A stretch of 64,000 nucleotides of DNA from VRUE01 sp963805475. GTDB lineage: Bacteria; Actinomycetota; Thermoleophilia; Solirubrobacterales; 70-9. The stretch spans positions 222,433-286,432 of the forward strand of contig CAWDUO010000002.1 in assembly GCA_963805475.1 (NCBI GenBank). Reading direction: 5' to 3'. Shown one piece after another: positions 51,134 through 61,652 of the stretch. Each line of letters opens with the position of its first letter. Positions within the stretch are counted from its first letter, which is position 1. The notes beneath the pieces are model-generated. The model ran no database searches. It worked only from the letters and a program-made list of their open reading frames with translations, and was not told the origin of the DNA. Position numbers and translations under genes: made by a program.

Positions 51134-52107
51134 TGGGCGAGGTCCTCATCGCCGGGATGGCGGCGATGCTGATCTGCATCTTCCTCGGCCCCAAGTTCAT
51201 CGAGTACCTGCGGGTGAAGGAGTTCGGCCAGCACATCCGCGAGGACGGCCCGCAGGAGCACCACGCCAAGGCCGGCACGCCGACGATGGGCGGCCTGATC
51301 GTCTTCGCGGCGATCTGCGTCCCCTATCTGGTGCTCTCCAACCGCGACCCGCAGAGCCTCGCCGTCTTCGGCATCGCGCTCGGCTGCGCGGCGCTCGGCT
51401 TCGCCGACGACTACACAAAGATCGTCAAGCGCCGCTCGCTCGGCCTGGCGGGCCGCTGGAAGCTGATCGCCCAGCTGCTGATGGCGCTCGTCCTCTGGTG
51501 GGTGGCGCGGCACGAGGTCGGCCTCGAGCCGACGCTCTACTTCCGCATCGGCGACGCCAGCCTCGACCTCGGCCCGGTGCTCTACTTCGTGCTCGTCTTC
51601 CTCGTCATCGCCGGCACCTCCAACGGGGTCAACCTGACCGACGGCCTCGACGGCCTCGCCGCCGGCTCCTGCGCGATCGTCCTGCTCGCCTACACGGCGA
51701 TCGCCTTCGTCTCCAACCAGCAGCAGGACCTGGCGCTGCTCTCCGCCTGCCTGGTCGGCGCCTGCGTCGGCTTCCTCTGGTTCAACGCCTTCCCGGCCTC
51801 GATCTTCATGGGCGACACCGGCTCGCTCGGGCTCGGCGGCGCGATCGGCGCGCTCGCGGTGATGACCCAGACCGAGGTGCTGCTGATCATCATCGGCGGC
51901 ATCTTCGTGATCGAGGCGCTCTCGGTCGCGATCCAGGTCTTCTCCTTCAAGACCTTCCGCCGCCGCGTCCTGCTGATGGCGCCGCTGCACCACCACTTCG
52001 AGATGATGGCCTGGTCGGAGACGAAGATCATGCTGCGCTTCTGGATCATCGCCGCCGTCTGCTCGGGCATCGGCTTCACGCTGTACCAGCAGAGCATCGG
52101 CCGCTGA
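51133..52107 (+). CDS. mraY: Phospho-MurNAc-pentapeptide translocase
   Basis: 324-aa polytopic membrane enzyme. Typical MraY motifs: HHAKAGTPTMGGLI, FADDYTKIVKRRSLGL, the catalytic region NLTDGLDGLAAG, WFNAFPASIFMGDTGSLGLGG and MAPLHHHFEMMAWSE. Makes lipid I from UDP-MurNAc-pentapeptide. The ATG overlaps the murF stop. Downstream murD, ftsW, murG and murC are absent; uvrA follows. Confidence 0.96.
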   Translation: MGEVLIAGMAAMLICIFLGPKFIEYLRVKEFGQHIREDGPQEHHAKAGTPTMGGLIVFAAICVPYLVLSNRDPQSLAVFGIALGCAALGFADDYTKIVKRRSLGLAGRWKLIAQLLMALVLWWVARHEVGLEPTLYFRIGDASLDLGPVLYFVLVFLVIAGTSNGVNLTDGLDGLAAGSCAIVLLAYTAIAFVSNQQQDLALLSACLVGACVGFLWFNAFPASIFMGDTGSLGLGGAIGALAVMTQTEVLLIIIGGIFVIEALSVAIQVFSFKTFRRRVLLMAPLHHHFEMMAWSETKIMLRFWIIAAVCSGIGFTLYQQSIGR

Positions 52108-52123
52108 AGTCCCGGCGTGAGGG

Positions 52124-52135
52124 GAACATCTGTTC
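52124..52135 (+). promoter_or_regulatory. LexA (SOS) box of uvrA
   Basis: GAACATCTGTTC is a symmetrical match to the actinobacterial/Gram-positive LexA box (GAAC-N4-GTTC). It ends 7 nt before the -10 box of uvrA, so LexA binding would block transcription. Confidence 0.8.
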
Positions 52136-52142
52136 GTCTGGG

Positions 52143-52148
52143 TAGACT
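52143..52148 (+). promoter_or_regulatory. -10 box of uvrA
   Basis: TAGACT, 9 nt before GTG 52158 and just downstream of the SOS box. Confidence 0.5.
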
Positions 52149-52157
52149 CGGCTGACA

Positions 52158-55027
<2,870 letters not shown>

Positions 55028-55067
55028 CCACATATGGACAGGCCCTCGCTCCCGCGTCCGGGGGCGG

Positions 55068-56027
55068 CTAGGGCGTCACTAGAAGGCTGGCGCCGATCGC
55101 GCCGCCGAGGTCGCCCAACTCGGCGACCTGCATCGCCGGCGGGTTGTCGTCGACGAAGAGGTGCTTGCGCATCTCCTTGCGAAGGTCGTCCATGAAGTGA
55201 TCGCCGAAGCGCTGGCCGAGGCCGCCGCCGAGCACGACCGCTTCGACGTCGAGCAGGTTGACCGCCGAGGCGATGCCGGTGCCGAGGTAGCGGACCGCGC
55301 GCCGCAGCAGGCTCTCGGTCAGCGCGTCGCCCTCGCGCAGCGCGTGCTCCCAGACAGAGCTGGTGAGGCGGTCTTTGCCGCGCTTCTCCATGATCTCGAA
55401 GATCTCGGTGTCGACGCCTTCCTGCTGCTCGCGGCGCGCCCGCGCTTCCATCGCCGCGCGGCCCGCGTAGGCCTCGAGGCAGCCGCGCCGGCCGCAGGGG
55501 CAGCGGGCGCCGTTGCGCTTGACCACCGTGTGGCCGATCTCGCCGGCGGCGCCGCGGCCGAGCCAGGGCCTGCCGTCGAGGACGATGCCGCCGCCGACGC
55601 CGGTGCCCCACCAGACGCCGAGGATCGAGCGGAACTGCCGGCCGGCGCCGTGCTCGAACTCGCCTTCGACCGCGACCTGGACGTCGTTGCCGATCGCGAC
55701 CCGCGTCCCGAGCGCCTCCGACAGCGTCTGTCCGAGCGGGAAGCCGCCTTCCCAGCCGGGCAGGTTGCGGGCCTCCGAGACGACGCCGCTGGCCCCGTCG
55801 GCGTCGCCGGGCGAGCCGACGCCGACCCCGGCGAGCTCCTCGGGCTTGACCCCCGCCGCCGCGGTGGCTTCACGCAGCGCCTCCTCCATCGCCCGCGCGA
55901 CGTCCGCCGGGCCGCCCGAGGTGGGGGTCGGCTGGCGCGCTTCGCCGTGCAGGGTGCCGTCGGCCTCGACGACGACGGTCTGGATCTTGGTCCCGCCGAG
56001 ATCGATGCCGCCGCGAAGATCTCCCAT
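55068..56027 (-). CDS. ROK-family sugar kinase (glucokinase-like)
   Basis: 319 aa. N-terminal ATP/phosphate loop GGIDLGGTKIQTVVV, GVGSPGDADG, sugar-site GNDVQVAVEGEFEHGAG with catalytic Asp, GTGVGGGIVLDGRPW, and the ROK signature GAAGEIGHTVV ... CPCGRRGCLEAYAG with zinc-binding His and Cys residues. Likely phosphorylates glucose, possibly another hexose. Intact. Convergent with uvrA and divergent from the acyltransferase gene. Confidence 0.9.
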   Translation of the reverse strand: MGDLRGGIDLGGTKIQTVVVEADGTLHGEARQPTPTSGGPADVARAMEEALREATAAAGVKPEELAGVGVGSPGDADGASGVVSEARNLPGWEGGFPLGQTLSEALGTRVAIGNDVQVAVEGEFEHGAGRQFRSILGVWWGTGVGGGIVLDGRPWLGRGAAGEIGHTVVKRNGARCPCGRRGCLEAYAGRAAMEARARREQQEGVDTEIFEIMEKRGKDRLTSSVWEHALREGDALTESLLRRAVRYLGTGIASAVNLLDVEAVVLGGGLGQRFGDHFMDDLRKEMRKHLFVDDNPPAMQVAELGDLGGAIGASLLVTP

Positions 56028-56034
56028 GCACGTC

Positions 56035-56044
56035 AGTCTATGCG
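56035..56044. promoter_or_regulatory. Overlapping divergent leaderless promoters (ROK kinase / acyltransferase)
   Basis: Minus-strand TAGACT (56040-56035) lies 7 nt before ATG 56027. Plus-strand TATGCG (56039-56044) lies 4 nt before ATG 56049; TCTATG at 56037 is an alternative. The region contains CAGTCTATGC, identical to the npdG/SDR divergent promoter. Confidence 0.55.
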
Positions 56045-56048
56045 TCCG

Positions 56049-56633
56049 ATGCAACGCGGATGGCGACTCTGGTGGAGCAAGCGGCGCTGGTACGAGCGCA
56101 ACCGGCGGCCGCTGCGCCGCCTGCGGCTCGCCCGCCACGCGGCGCGCGGCGGCTTCTTCCTCCGCCGGCCGGTCGAGGGCGAGCTGCTCGAGGCGCTCGA
56201 CGAGGGGCGCCTGCGGATCGGCGAGGGGACGCTGCTCGAGCCGGGCTGCTGGCTGACGCTCGCCCCCGAGGCGCGGATCTCGATCGGCGCCGGCTGCTTC
56301 CTCAACCGCAACACGATGCTGGCGGCGCTGGAGTCGATCGAGATCGGCGACCACACGATGCTCGCCAACGGCTGCTTCGTCGGCGACGCCGAGCACCGCT
56401 TCGACGACCCCGCCACGCCGGTCACCTGGCAGGGCTTCACCAGCAGGGGCCCGGTGCGGATCGGCGCCAACTGCTGGCTCGGCGTCAACGTCGCCGTGAC
56501 CAGCGGCGTGACGATCGGCGAGCGCTGCGTGATCGGCGCCAACTCCGTCGTCACCCGCGACATCCCCGCCGGCTCGGTCGCGGCGGGGGCCCCGGCGCGT
56601 GTGATCAAGTCCATACAGTTCCGCGAGCCTTAG
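56049..56633 (+). CDS. Left-handed beta-helix acyltransferase
   Basis: About 194 aa. The N-terminal basic region (WSKRRWYERNRRPLRRLRLA) is followed by hexapeptide repeats (ISIGAGCFLNRNTMLAA, IEIGDHTMLANGCFVGD, VRIGANCWLGVNVAVTSGVTIGERCVIGANSVVTRDIP). It ends with the typical SVAAGAPARVIKSI of the maltose/galactoside O-acetyltransferase family. An acetyl or acyl group is probably added to a sugar or lipid-linked sugar. ATG 56040 is an alternative start. Confidence 0.87.
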   Translation: MQRGWRLWWSKRRWYERNRRPLRRLRLARHAARGGFFLRRPVEGELLEALDEGRLRIGEGTLLEPGCWLTLAPEARISIGAGCFLNRNTMLAALESIEIGDHTMLANGCFVGDAEHRFDDPATPVTWQGFTSRGPVRIGANCWLGVNVAVTSGVTIGERCVIGANSVVTRDIPAGSVAAGAPARVIKSIQFREP

Positions 56634-56637
56634 CTCC

Positions 56638-56643
56638 TATACT
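56638..56643 (+). promoter_or_regulatory. -10 box of the pan operon
   Basis: TATACT, near consensus, 30 nt before ATG 56673. This transcript would carry a short leader. Confidence 0.5.
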
Positions 56644-56672
56644 TCTGGGACCGGCCGTGACCCCGACAGGGC

Positions 56673-57569
56673 ATGGACCCAATGAGCCTCCTACTGACCG
56701 ATCGACCGCATGCACAAGCAGGCGTGAAGCTCGTCCGCGCCAGGGACGAGCTGCGAGCGACCCTCGCCGCGGAGCGGGCGCGCGGGCGCTCGGTCGGCCT
56801 GGTGCCGACGATGGGCTGCCTGCACGAGGGACACCTCTCGCTGCTGCGCGCGGCGCGCGCCGAGTGCGACGTGGTCGTCATGAGCCTGTTCGTCAACCCG
56901 ACCCAGTTCGGCCCCGGCGAGGACCTCGACCGCTACCCGCGCGACGAGCGCCGCGACGCCGAGCTCGCCGAGGCGGCCGGCGCCGACCTGATCTACGCGC
57001 CGCCGGTCGAGGAGGTCTACCCGGAGGGCTTCGCGACGACGGTCGAGGTCGGCGGTCTGACCGAGGTGCTCTGCGGCGACCCGTCCCGGCGCGGCCCAGG
57101 GCACTTCCGCGGCGTCACCACGGTCGTCGCCAAGCTCTTCAACTCGGTCCAGCCCGACGTCGCCTACTTCGGCCGCAAGGACGCCCAGCAGGTCGCCGTG
57201 ATCCGCCGCATGGTCCGCGACCTCGACATCCCGGTGCGGATCGAGGCGCTGCCGATCGTGCGCGAGGCCGACGGCCTGGCGATGAGCTCGCGCAACGCCT
57301 ACCTGAGCGTCGAGGAGCGCGAGCGGGCGACGGCGCTCTCGCGGACGCTGCGCGAGGTCGAGCTCGCCGCCCGCGCGGGCTCGCTGGCCGCCGGCCTGGA
57401 GGCGGGGCGCCGCGTCCTCGCCGAAGCCGGGGTCGAGCTCGAGTACCTCGAGGCGCGCGATCCGGAGAGCCTCGAGCCGGCGACGAAGCTGGACGGCCGT
57501 CCGGTCCTCGTCGCCCTCGCCGCGCGGGTTGGCGAGACGCGGCTCATAGACAACTTGGAAATCGCCTAG
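56673..57569 (+). CDS. panC: Pantothenate synthetase
   Basis: 298 aa. Joins pantoate and beta-alanine using ATP. Motifs in order: VPTMGCLHEGHLSLLRAA, FVNPTQFGPGEDLDRYPR, GPGHFRGVTTVVAKLFN, YFGRKDAQQ, EADGLAMSSRNAYL. All ATP and pantoate contacts known for the family seem present. ATG 56682 (M-S-L-L-L) is an alternative start. First gene of panC-panD-panB. Confidence 0.95.
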   Translation: MDPMSLLLTDRPHAQAGVKLVRARDELRATLAAERARGRSVGLVPTMGCLHEGHLSLLRAARAECDVVVMSLFVNPTQFGPGEDLDRYPRDERRDAELAEAAGADLIYAPPVEEVYPEGFATTVEVGGLTEVLCGDPSRRGPGHFRGVTTVVAKLFNSVQPDVAYFGRKDAQQVAVIRRMVRDLDIPVRIEALPIVREADGLAMSSRNAYLSVEERERATALSRTLREVELAARAGSLAAGLEAGRRVLAEAGVELEYLEARDPESLEPATKLDGRPVLVALAARVGETRLIDNLEIA

Positions 57570-57595
57570 ACGGCGGGAGGGAGAGGAAGAACCCG

Positions 57596-57994
57596 ATGCA
57601 GAGGCAGATGCTGAAGTCGAAGATCCACCGGGCGACGGTGACCGATTGCGACGTCGACTACGTCGGCAGCATCACGGTCGACACCGAGCTGATGGCGCAG
57701 GCGGACATGATCGCCAACGAGCAGGTCCACGTCTGGGACATCGACAACGGCGCCCGCTTCGTCACCTACGTGATCGACGGCGAGCCCGGCTCGGGCACGA
57801 TCCAGGTCAACGGCGCCGCCGCCCATCTGACCCGGCCCGGCCACAAGGTCATCGTCGCCTCCTTCGCCGCCTACGACGAGCGCGACCTGGAGAGCTACGC
57901 GCCGGTCGTCGTCCACGTCGACGACGACAACGCGACGGTCGCCGTCGACAGCCACCCGGAGGTGCTGCTCTCCTCGCCGGTCGAGGTGGCGTGA
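57596..57994 (+). CDS. panD: Aspartate 1-decarboxylase precursor
   Basis: 132 aa. Makes beta-alanine for PanC. Contains LKSKIHRATVTDCDVDYVGS with the Gly-Ser self-cleavage site (the Ser becomes the pyruvoyl group), and NGARFVTYVIDGEPGSG and NGAAAHL as in the family. A GGGAGGGAGAGGAAG ribosome-binding region precedes the ATG. Overlaps panB by one base. Confidence 0.95.
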   Translation: MQRQMLKSKIHRATVTDCDVDYVGSITVDTELMAQADMIANEQVHVWDIDNGARFVTYVIDGEPGSGTIQVNGAAAHLTRPGHKVIVASFAAYDERDLESYAPVVVHVDDDNATVAVDSHPEVLLSSPVEVA

Positions 57995-58902
57995 TGAGCG
58001 CGCCCGAGCGACAGCCGGTCACCCTGCCGCGCCTGGCCGCGATGAAGGCGGCGGGGGAGCCGATCGTGATGGTCACCGCCTACGACTACCCGTCGGCGCG
58101 GGTCGCCGAGGAGGCGGGGGTCGACCTGGTCCTGGTCGGCGACACGGCGGCGATGGTCGTGCTCGGCTACTCCGGCACCGAGCCGGTCTCGATCGAGGAG
58201 ATGATCGTGCTCGGCAAGGCCGTGCGCCGGGGCACGGAGACGGCGCTGATGGTCGGCGACATGCCGATGGGCAGCTACGAGGCGAGCAACGAGCTGGCGG
58301 TGCGCAGCGCCCAGCGGCTGGTCAAGGAGACCGGCTGCCAGGTGGTCAAGCTGGAGGCGGGGGGGACCTCGGTCGAGCGCGCGCGGGCGATCGTGCGGGC
58401 GGGGATCCCGGTGATGGGCCACGTCGGCCTGACGCCGCAGACGGCGACCGCGCTGGGCGGCTACAAGACCCAGGGCAGAACCGCGCAGGGGGCGATCCAG
58501 CTGCTCGAGGACGCGCTGGCGCTGCAGTCGGTCGGCTGCTTCGCGGTCGTCTTCGAGGCGGTGCCGGCGGCGATCGCCGAGACGATCGCGGCGCGGCTGG
58601 AGATCCCGGCGATCGGGATCGGCGCCGGCCCGGCGACCGCCGGCCAGGTGCTCGTCTACCACGACCTGCTCGGGATCACCACCGGCCGCGCGCCCAGATT
58701 CGTCAAGCGCTACGCCGAGATCCACGCGGCGATGGTCGAGGGCGTCCGCGCCTACGCCGAGGAGGTGCGCTCGCAGCGCTTTCCCGCGGCCGAGCACGTC
58801 TACTCGATCGAGCCGGCGGAGCTGGCCGAGTTCAACCACTACCTCGAGCAGAAGGACGGCATCGGCTCGAAGCAGAGCTGGGACTGGGAGCCGCTGCCCT
58901 AA
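57994..58902 (+). CDS. panB: 3-methyl-2-oxobutanoate hydroxymethyltransferase
   Basis: 302 aa. First step of pantothenate synthesis, using methylene-tetrahydrofolate. Motifs: VTAYDYPSARVAEEAGVD, VGDTAAMVVLGYSGT, VGDMPMGSYEAS, VKLEAGG, VMGHVGLTPQ and IGIGAGPATAGQVLVYHDLLG. Intact. The pathway set lacks only ketopantoate reductase (panE/ilvC), which must be elsewhere. Confidence 0.95.
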   Translation: MSAPERQPVTLPRLAAMKAAGEPIVMVTAYDYPSARVAEEAGVDLVLVGDTAAMVVLGYSGTEPVSIEEMIVLGKAVRRGTETALMVGDMPMGSYEASNELAVRSAQRLVKETGCQVVKLEAGGTSVERARAIVRAGIPVMGHVGLTPQTATALGGYKTQGRTAQGAIQLLEDALALQSVGCFAVVFEAVPAAIAETIAARLEIPAIGIGAGPATAGQVLVYHDLLGITTGRAPRFVKRYAEIHAAMVEGVRAYAEEVRSQRFPAAEHVYSIEPAELAEFNHYLEQKDGIGSKQSWDWEPLP

Positions 58903-58906
58903 CGCG

Positions 58907-58912
58907 TAGCAT
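58907..58912 (+). promoter_or_regulatory. -10 box of the uracil-DNA glycosylase gene
   Basis: TAGCAT, 7 nt before GTG 58920, leaderless spacing. Confidence 0.4.
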
Positions 58913-58919
58913 CGCGCCG

Positions 58920-59603
58920 GTGAGCCTCACCGCGGAGGAACGGCGCGAGAAGCTGGTCGAGCTGTACGAGGAGGTGCAGGCGTGCACGAAGTGCCCCCTG
59001 CACGAGACGCGGACCAAAGCGGTGTTCGGGGCCGGAGACGCCAACGCCGAGGTGATGTTCGTCGGCGAGGCGCCCGGGGCGGAAGAGGACCGCCAGGGGC
59101 TTCCCTTCGTCGGCCGCGCCGGGCAGCTGCTGAACGAGCTGCTCGCCGGCGTCGGGATGGCGCGGGAGGACGTCTTCATCGCCAACGTGCTGAAGAGCCG
59201 CCCGCCGGGCAACCGCGACCCCCAGCCGGCCGAGATCGAGGCCTGCAAGCCCTACCTGTTCCAGCAGGTGCGGCTGATCGAGCCGCGCGTCGTCTGCACG
59301 CTCGGCAACTTCGCGACCAAGCTGCTGAGCGGCAACCCTGCCGGGATCACGCGGGTGCGGGGAACCCCGCAGGTGCACGAGCTGGGCGGCCGCGCCGTCT
59401 TCCTGCTGCCGCTCTTCCACCCCGCGGCGGGGCTGCGCACGCCGGCGGTGAAGGAGCAGCTGCGCGCCGACTTCGAGCTGTTGCCGCGGTTGCTCGCCGG
59501 GCCGCCGCCGGCGATCGAGGAGCCGGCGGAGGAAGAGATCGCCGAAGCGCCCGCCGCCGGGACCCCGCCGCCCGCCGCCGACCAGCTCGACTTCTTCGGT
59601 TGA
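58920..59603 (+). CDS. Uracil-DNA glycosylase, family 4 (Fe-S type)
   Basis: 227 aa. Removes uracil from DNA. Cysteines CTKCPLHETR (about residues 21-30) and later CKPYLF and VCTLGNFA fit the four-cysteine Fe-S cluster. GEAPGAEEDRQGLPFVGRAGQLL is the family motif A, and PLFHPAAGLR the C-terminal His motif. The acidic tail ends ADQLDFFG, similar to a clamp-binding (QLxLF) peptide. GTG start; overlaps tsaE. Confidence 0.9.
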   Translation: MSLTAEERREKLVELYEEVQACTKCPLHETRTKAVFGAGDANAEVMFVGEAPGAEEDRQGLPFVGRAGQLLNELLAGVGMAREDVFIANVLKSRPPGNRDPQPAEIEACKPYLFQQVRLIEPRVVCTLGNFATKLLSGNPAGITRVRGTPQVHELGGRAVFLLPLFHPAAGLRTPAVKEQLRADFELLPRLLAGPPPAIEEPAEEEIAEAPAAGTPPPAADQLDFFG

Positions 59604-60042
59604 GCGGCGCGGCGGAGGCGAGGAGACCGGTTCCGCGGCCGAGACCGAAGCGGTCGGGGCGCGGATCGCCGCCGGCCTCGGCCCCGGTGACGTGGTCGTC
59701 GTCAGCGGCGAGCTCGGCGCCGGCAAGACGACGCTGATCCGCGGCGCCTGCCGGGCGCTCGGGGTCGAGGGCCCGGTCACCTCGCCGACCTTCACGATCG
59801 GCCAGCGCTACGGCGGCCGCGTCCCCGTCTCCCACCTCGACCTCTACCGGCTCGGCGATCTCGAGGGCGAGGACCCGGCGCTGCTCGACGACTACCTCGA
59901 CCCGGCCTCGGTCGGCTTCGTCGAGTGGCCGGCGCTCGCCGCGCCGCGGTTGGCGGGCCGCCGCGTCGCCGCGGTCGGCATCGAGCACCTGGACGCGGAT
60001 CGGCGGCGAATTCGCTGGAAGCCCGCATCGGCCTCCCGGTAG
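59600..60042 (+). CDS. tsaE: tRNA t6A-synthesis ATPase TsaE (5' end frameshifted)
   Basis: About 147 aa. Walker A SGELGAGKTTLIRG, switch region TSPTFTIGQRY, HLDLYRLGDLE and FVEWP are TsaE hallmarks. The reading frame is clean from about 59625, but no good start precedes it. TTG 59600, overlapping the glycosylase stop as TTGA, would work if one base is wrong near 59620. Supports TsaB/TsaD in making t6A37. Confidence 0.85.
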
Positions 60043-60114
60043 GTGTGTTCCGGAGGGGGAAGGCCGCTCTGTAGCATCGCCCGCGCAACGCAAACCGAAG
60101 GAGGAGCTCGCCAG

Positions 60115-60498
60115 ATGAAGGGACTGAAGACGACGCTGATCGCGATCGGGCTGGGAATCGCGCTGCTGGTCGGCGCCGCGCCCGCTTCGGCGAAGGGCGC
60201 CGCCGCGTTCAAGCACTACGTCGCCTGCGGCCTCTCCCAGAAGGCGAAGCCGGCGCACGTCTGCCAGAAGCGGCGCAAGAAGGGCGCTTTCTTCCGCAGC
60301 AACCGCGCCGACGTCTTCTACACGGTCTGCGTCAAGTTCCCGACCAAGAAAAACCTCTGCGCGCCCAAGCAGGAAGCGAAGAAGGGCACGCTCTACGTCA
60401 ACAAGGTCACCACCAACATCCCCGGCAGGCACAAGGTGACCTGGTTCGTGGCGGGCAAGCGGGTCGGCGTCTTCTACTTCACCGTCCCCAAGCGCTGA
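60115..60498 (+). CDS. Small secreted basic protein, unknown
   Basis: 127 aa with a signal peptide (TTLIAIGLGIALLVGAAPASA) and a mature part rich in Lys, with four Cys (ACGLSQK, HVCQKRRKK, TVCVKF, LCAPKQ). The C-terminus TWFVAGKRVGVFYFTVPK looks like a beta-strand pair. GGAGGAG ribosome-binding site 8 nt upstream; TAGCAT at 60073-60078 may be its -10. It sits inside the t6A gene cluster with no obvious link. No family recognised. Confidence 0.78.
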   Translation: MKGLKTTLIAIGLGIALLVGAAPASAKGAAAFKHYVACGLSQKAKPAHVCQKRRKKGAFFRSNRADVFYTVCVKFPTKKNLCAPKQEAKKGTLYVNKVTTNIPGRHKVTWFVAGKRVGVFYFTVPKR

Positions 60499-61202
60499 CC
60501 GTCGTCGGCTTCGACACCGCCACCGGCGACACCGCGGTCGCGGCCCTGCGCGGCGGCGAGGTGCTGCACGAGGCGCTGCTGGGGCTCTTCGAGAAGGGCG
60601 GCCCGCGGCACACGACCGCGCTGCTGGCCGAGGTCGAGCGGGCCGCCGCGGCGGCGGGCGGCTGGGACGCCGTCGAGCGGATCGCGGTCGGCGTCGGGCC
60701 GGGCTCGTTCACCGGCCTGCGCGTCGGCATCGCCACGGCGAAGGCGCTGGGGCTGAGCCGCGGCCTGCCGCTGAGCGGGGTCGGCACGCTCGACGCGCTG
60801 GCGCGCGGGCTGGGTGAGGCGGCCGGCGGACGAGCGCGGGTCGCGGTGCTCGACGCGCGCCGCGGCGAGGTCGCGGCGGCGCTCTACGGAGCGGATGGGG
60901 CGCTCGCCTGGGGGCCGGAGCTGAACTCTCCCGAGGGGTTGGGCGAGCGGCTCGCCGGGTTAGACGAGGCCGCTCTGTGCGGCGGATCGGGCGCGGTACG
61001 ATTTCGGCGGCAGTTGACAAGCCCGGCGGTCGAGATTCCGGACGACGCCGACCCCGTCCACCGCGTCGCCGCGCGGCACGTCTGCGCCCTGGCGGCGGGC
61101 GGGACGGGCGAGGACGAATCCGGCTCGCTCGCCCCGATCTACCTGAGGCCCCCCGATGCGGAACGGTGGCGTGAGCGAGACCCTCTCCAGGCAGCCGAGT
61201 GA
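60495..61202 (+). CDS. tsaB: tRNA t6A-synthesis protein TsaB (CTG start?)
   Basis: About 235 aa. N-terminal VVGFDTATGDTAVAAL and the central VGVGPGSFTGLRVGIATAKAL are diagnostic for TsaB, the partner of TsaD. No ATG, GTG or TTG precedes the conserved first strand; the only in-frame candidate is CTG 60495, overlapping the upstream TGA. Either a rare CTG start or a base error. The 3' end overlaps rimI. Confidence 0.88.
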   Translation: MTVVGFDTATGDTAVAALRGGEVLHEALLGLFEKGGPRHTTALLAEVERAAAAAGGWDAVERIAVGVGPGSFTGLRVGIATAKALGLSRGLPLSGVGTLDALARGLGEAAGGRARVAVLDARRGEVAAALYGADGALAWGPELNSPEGLGERLAGLDEAALCGGSGAVRFRRQLTSPAVEIPDDADPVHRVAARHVCALAAGGTGEDESGSLAPIYLRPPDAERWRERDPLQAAE

Positions 61203-61641
61203 GCTGAGCGGCGATCCGCCGGTGCGGCGGCTCGCCTACAGCGACCTGCCGGCGGTGATCTCGATCGAGCGCCGCTCCTTCCCGGCGCCTTGGTCGCTGG
61301 CGATGTTCGTGCTCGAGCTCTCCAAGCCCTCGGGCATCTGCCTCGCCGCGGCCCGGGGCGAGGAGCTGCTCGGCTACCTGGTCTGCTCGCGCTACGACCG
61401 CGTCTGGCACGTGATGAACGTCGCCGTCGCGCCGCAGAGCCGCCGCCGCGGCGTCGCCAGCGGCCTGATCTCGCGGCTCCTCGCGGAGGCCGGGCGGGAG
61501 CTGCCGTTCACGCTCGAGGTGCGCGTCTCCAACCGCGACGCGATCGCGATGTACGAGAAGCTCGGCTTCCACTCGGCCGGGGTGCGTCCGCGCTACTACC
61601 GGGACAATGGTGAGGACGCACTCATCATGTGGCTGGATTGA
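61156..61641 (+). CDS. rimI: Ribosomal-protein-alanine N-acetyltransferase
   Basis: 161 aa GNAT protein: YSDLPAVISIERRSFPAPWS, HVMNVAVAPQSRRRGVASGL (acetyl-CoA loop R/Q-x-x-G-x-A/G), EVRVSNRDAIAMYEKLGF, typical RimI ending RPRYYRDNGEDALIM. Usually acetylates ribosomal protein S18 N-terminal Ala. GTG 61171 is an alternative start. Lies between tsaB and tsaD as in many bacteria. Confidence 0.92.
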   Translation: MRNGGVSETLSRQPSELSGDPPVRRLAYSDLPAVISIERRSFPAPWSLAMFVLELSKPSGICLAAARGEELLGYLVCSRYDRVWHVMNVAVAPQSRRRGVASGLISRLLAEAGRELPFTLEVRVSNRDAIAMYEKLGFHSAGVRPRYYRDNGEDALIMWLD

Positions 61642-61652
61642 GCGGGGCTGAG

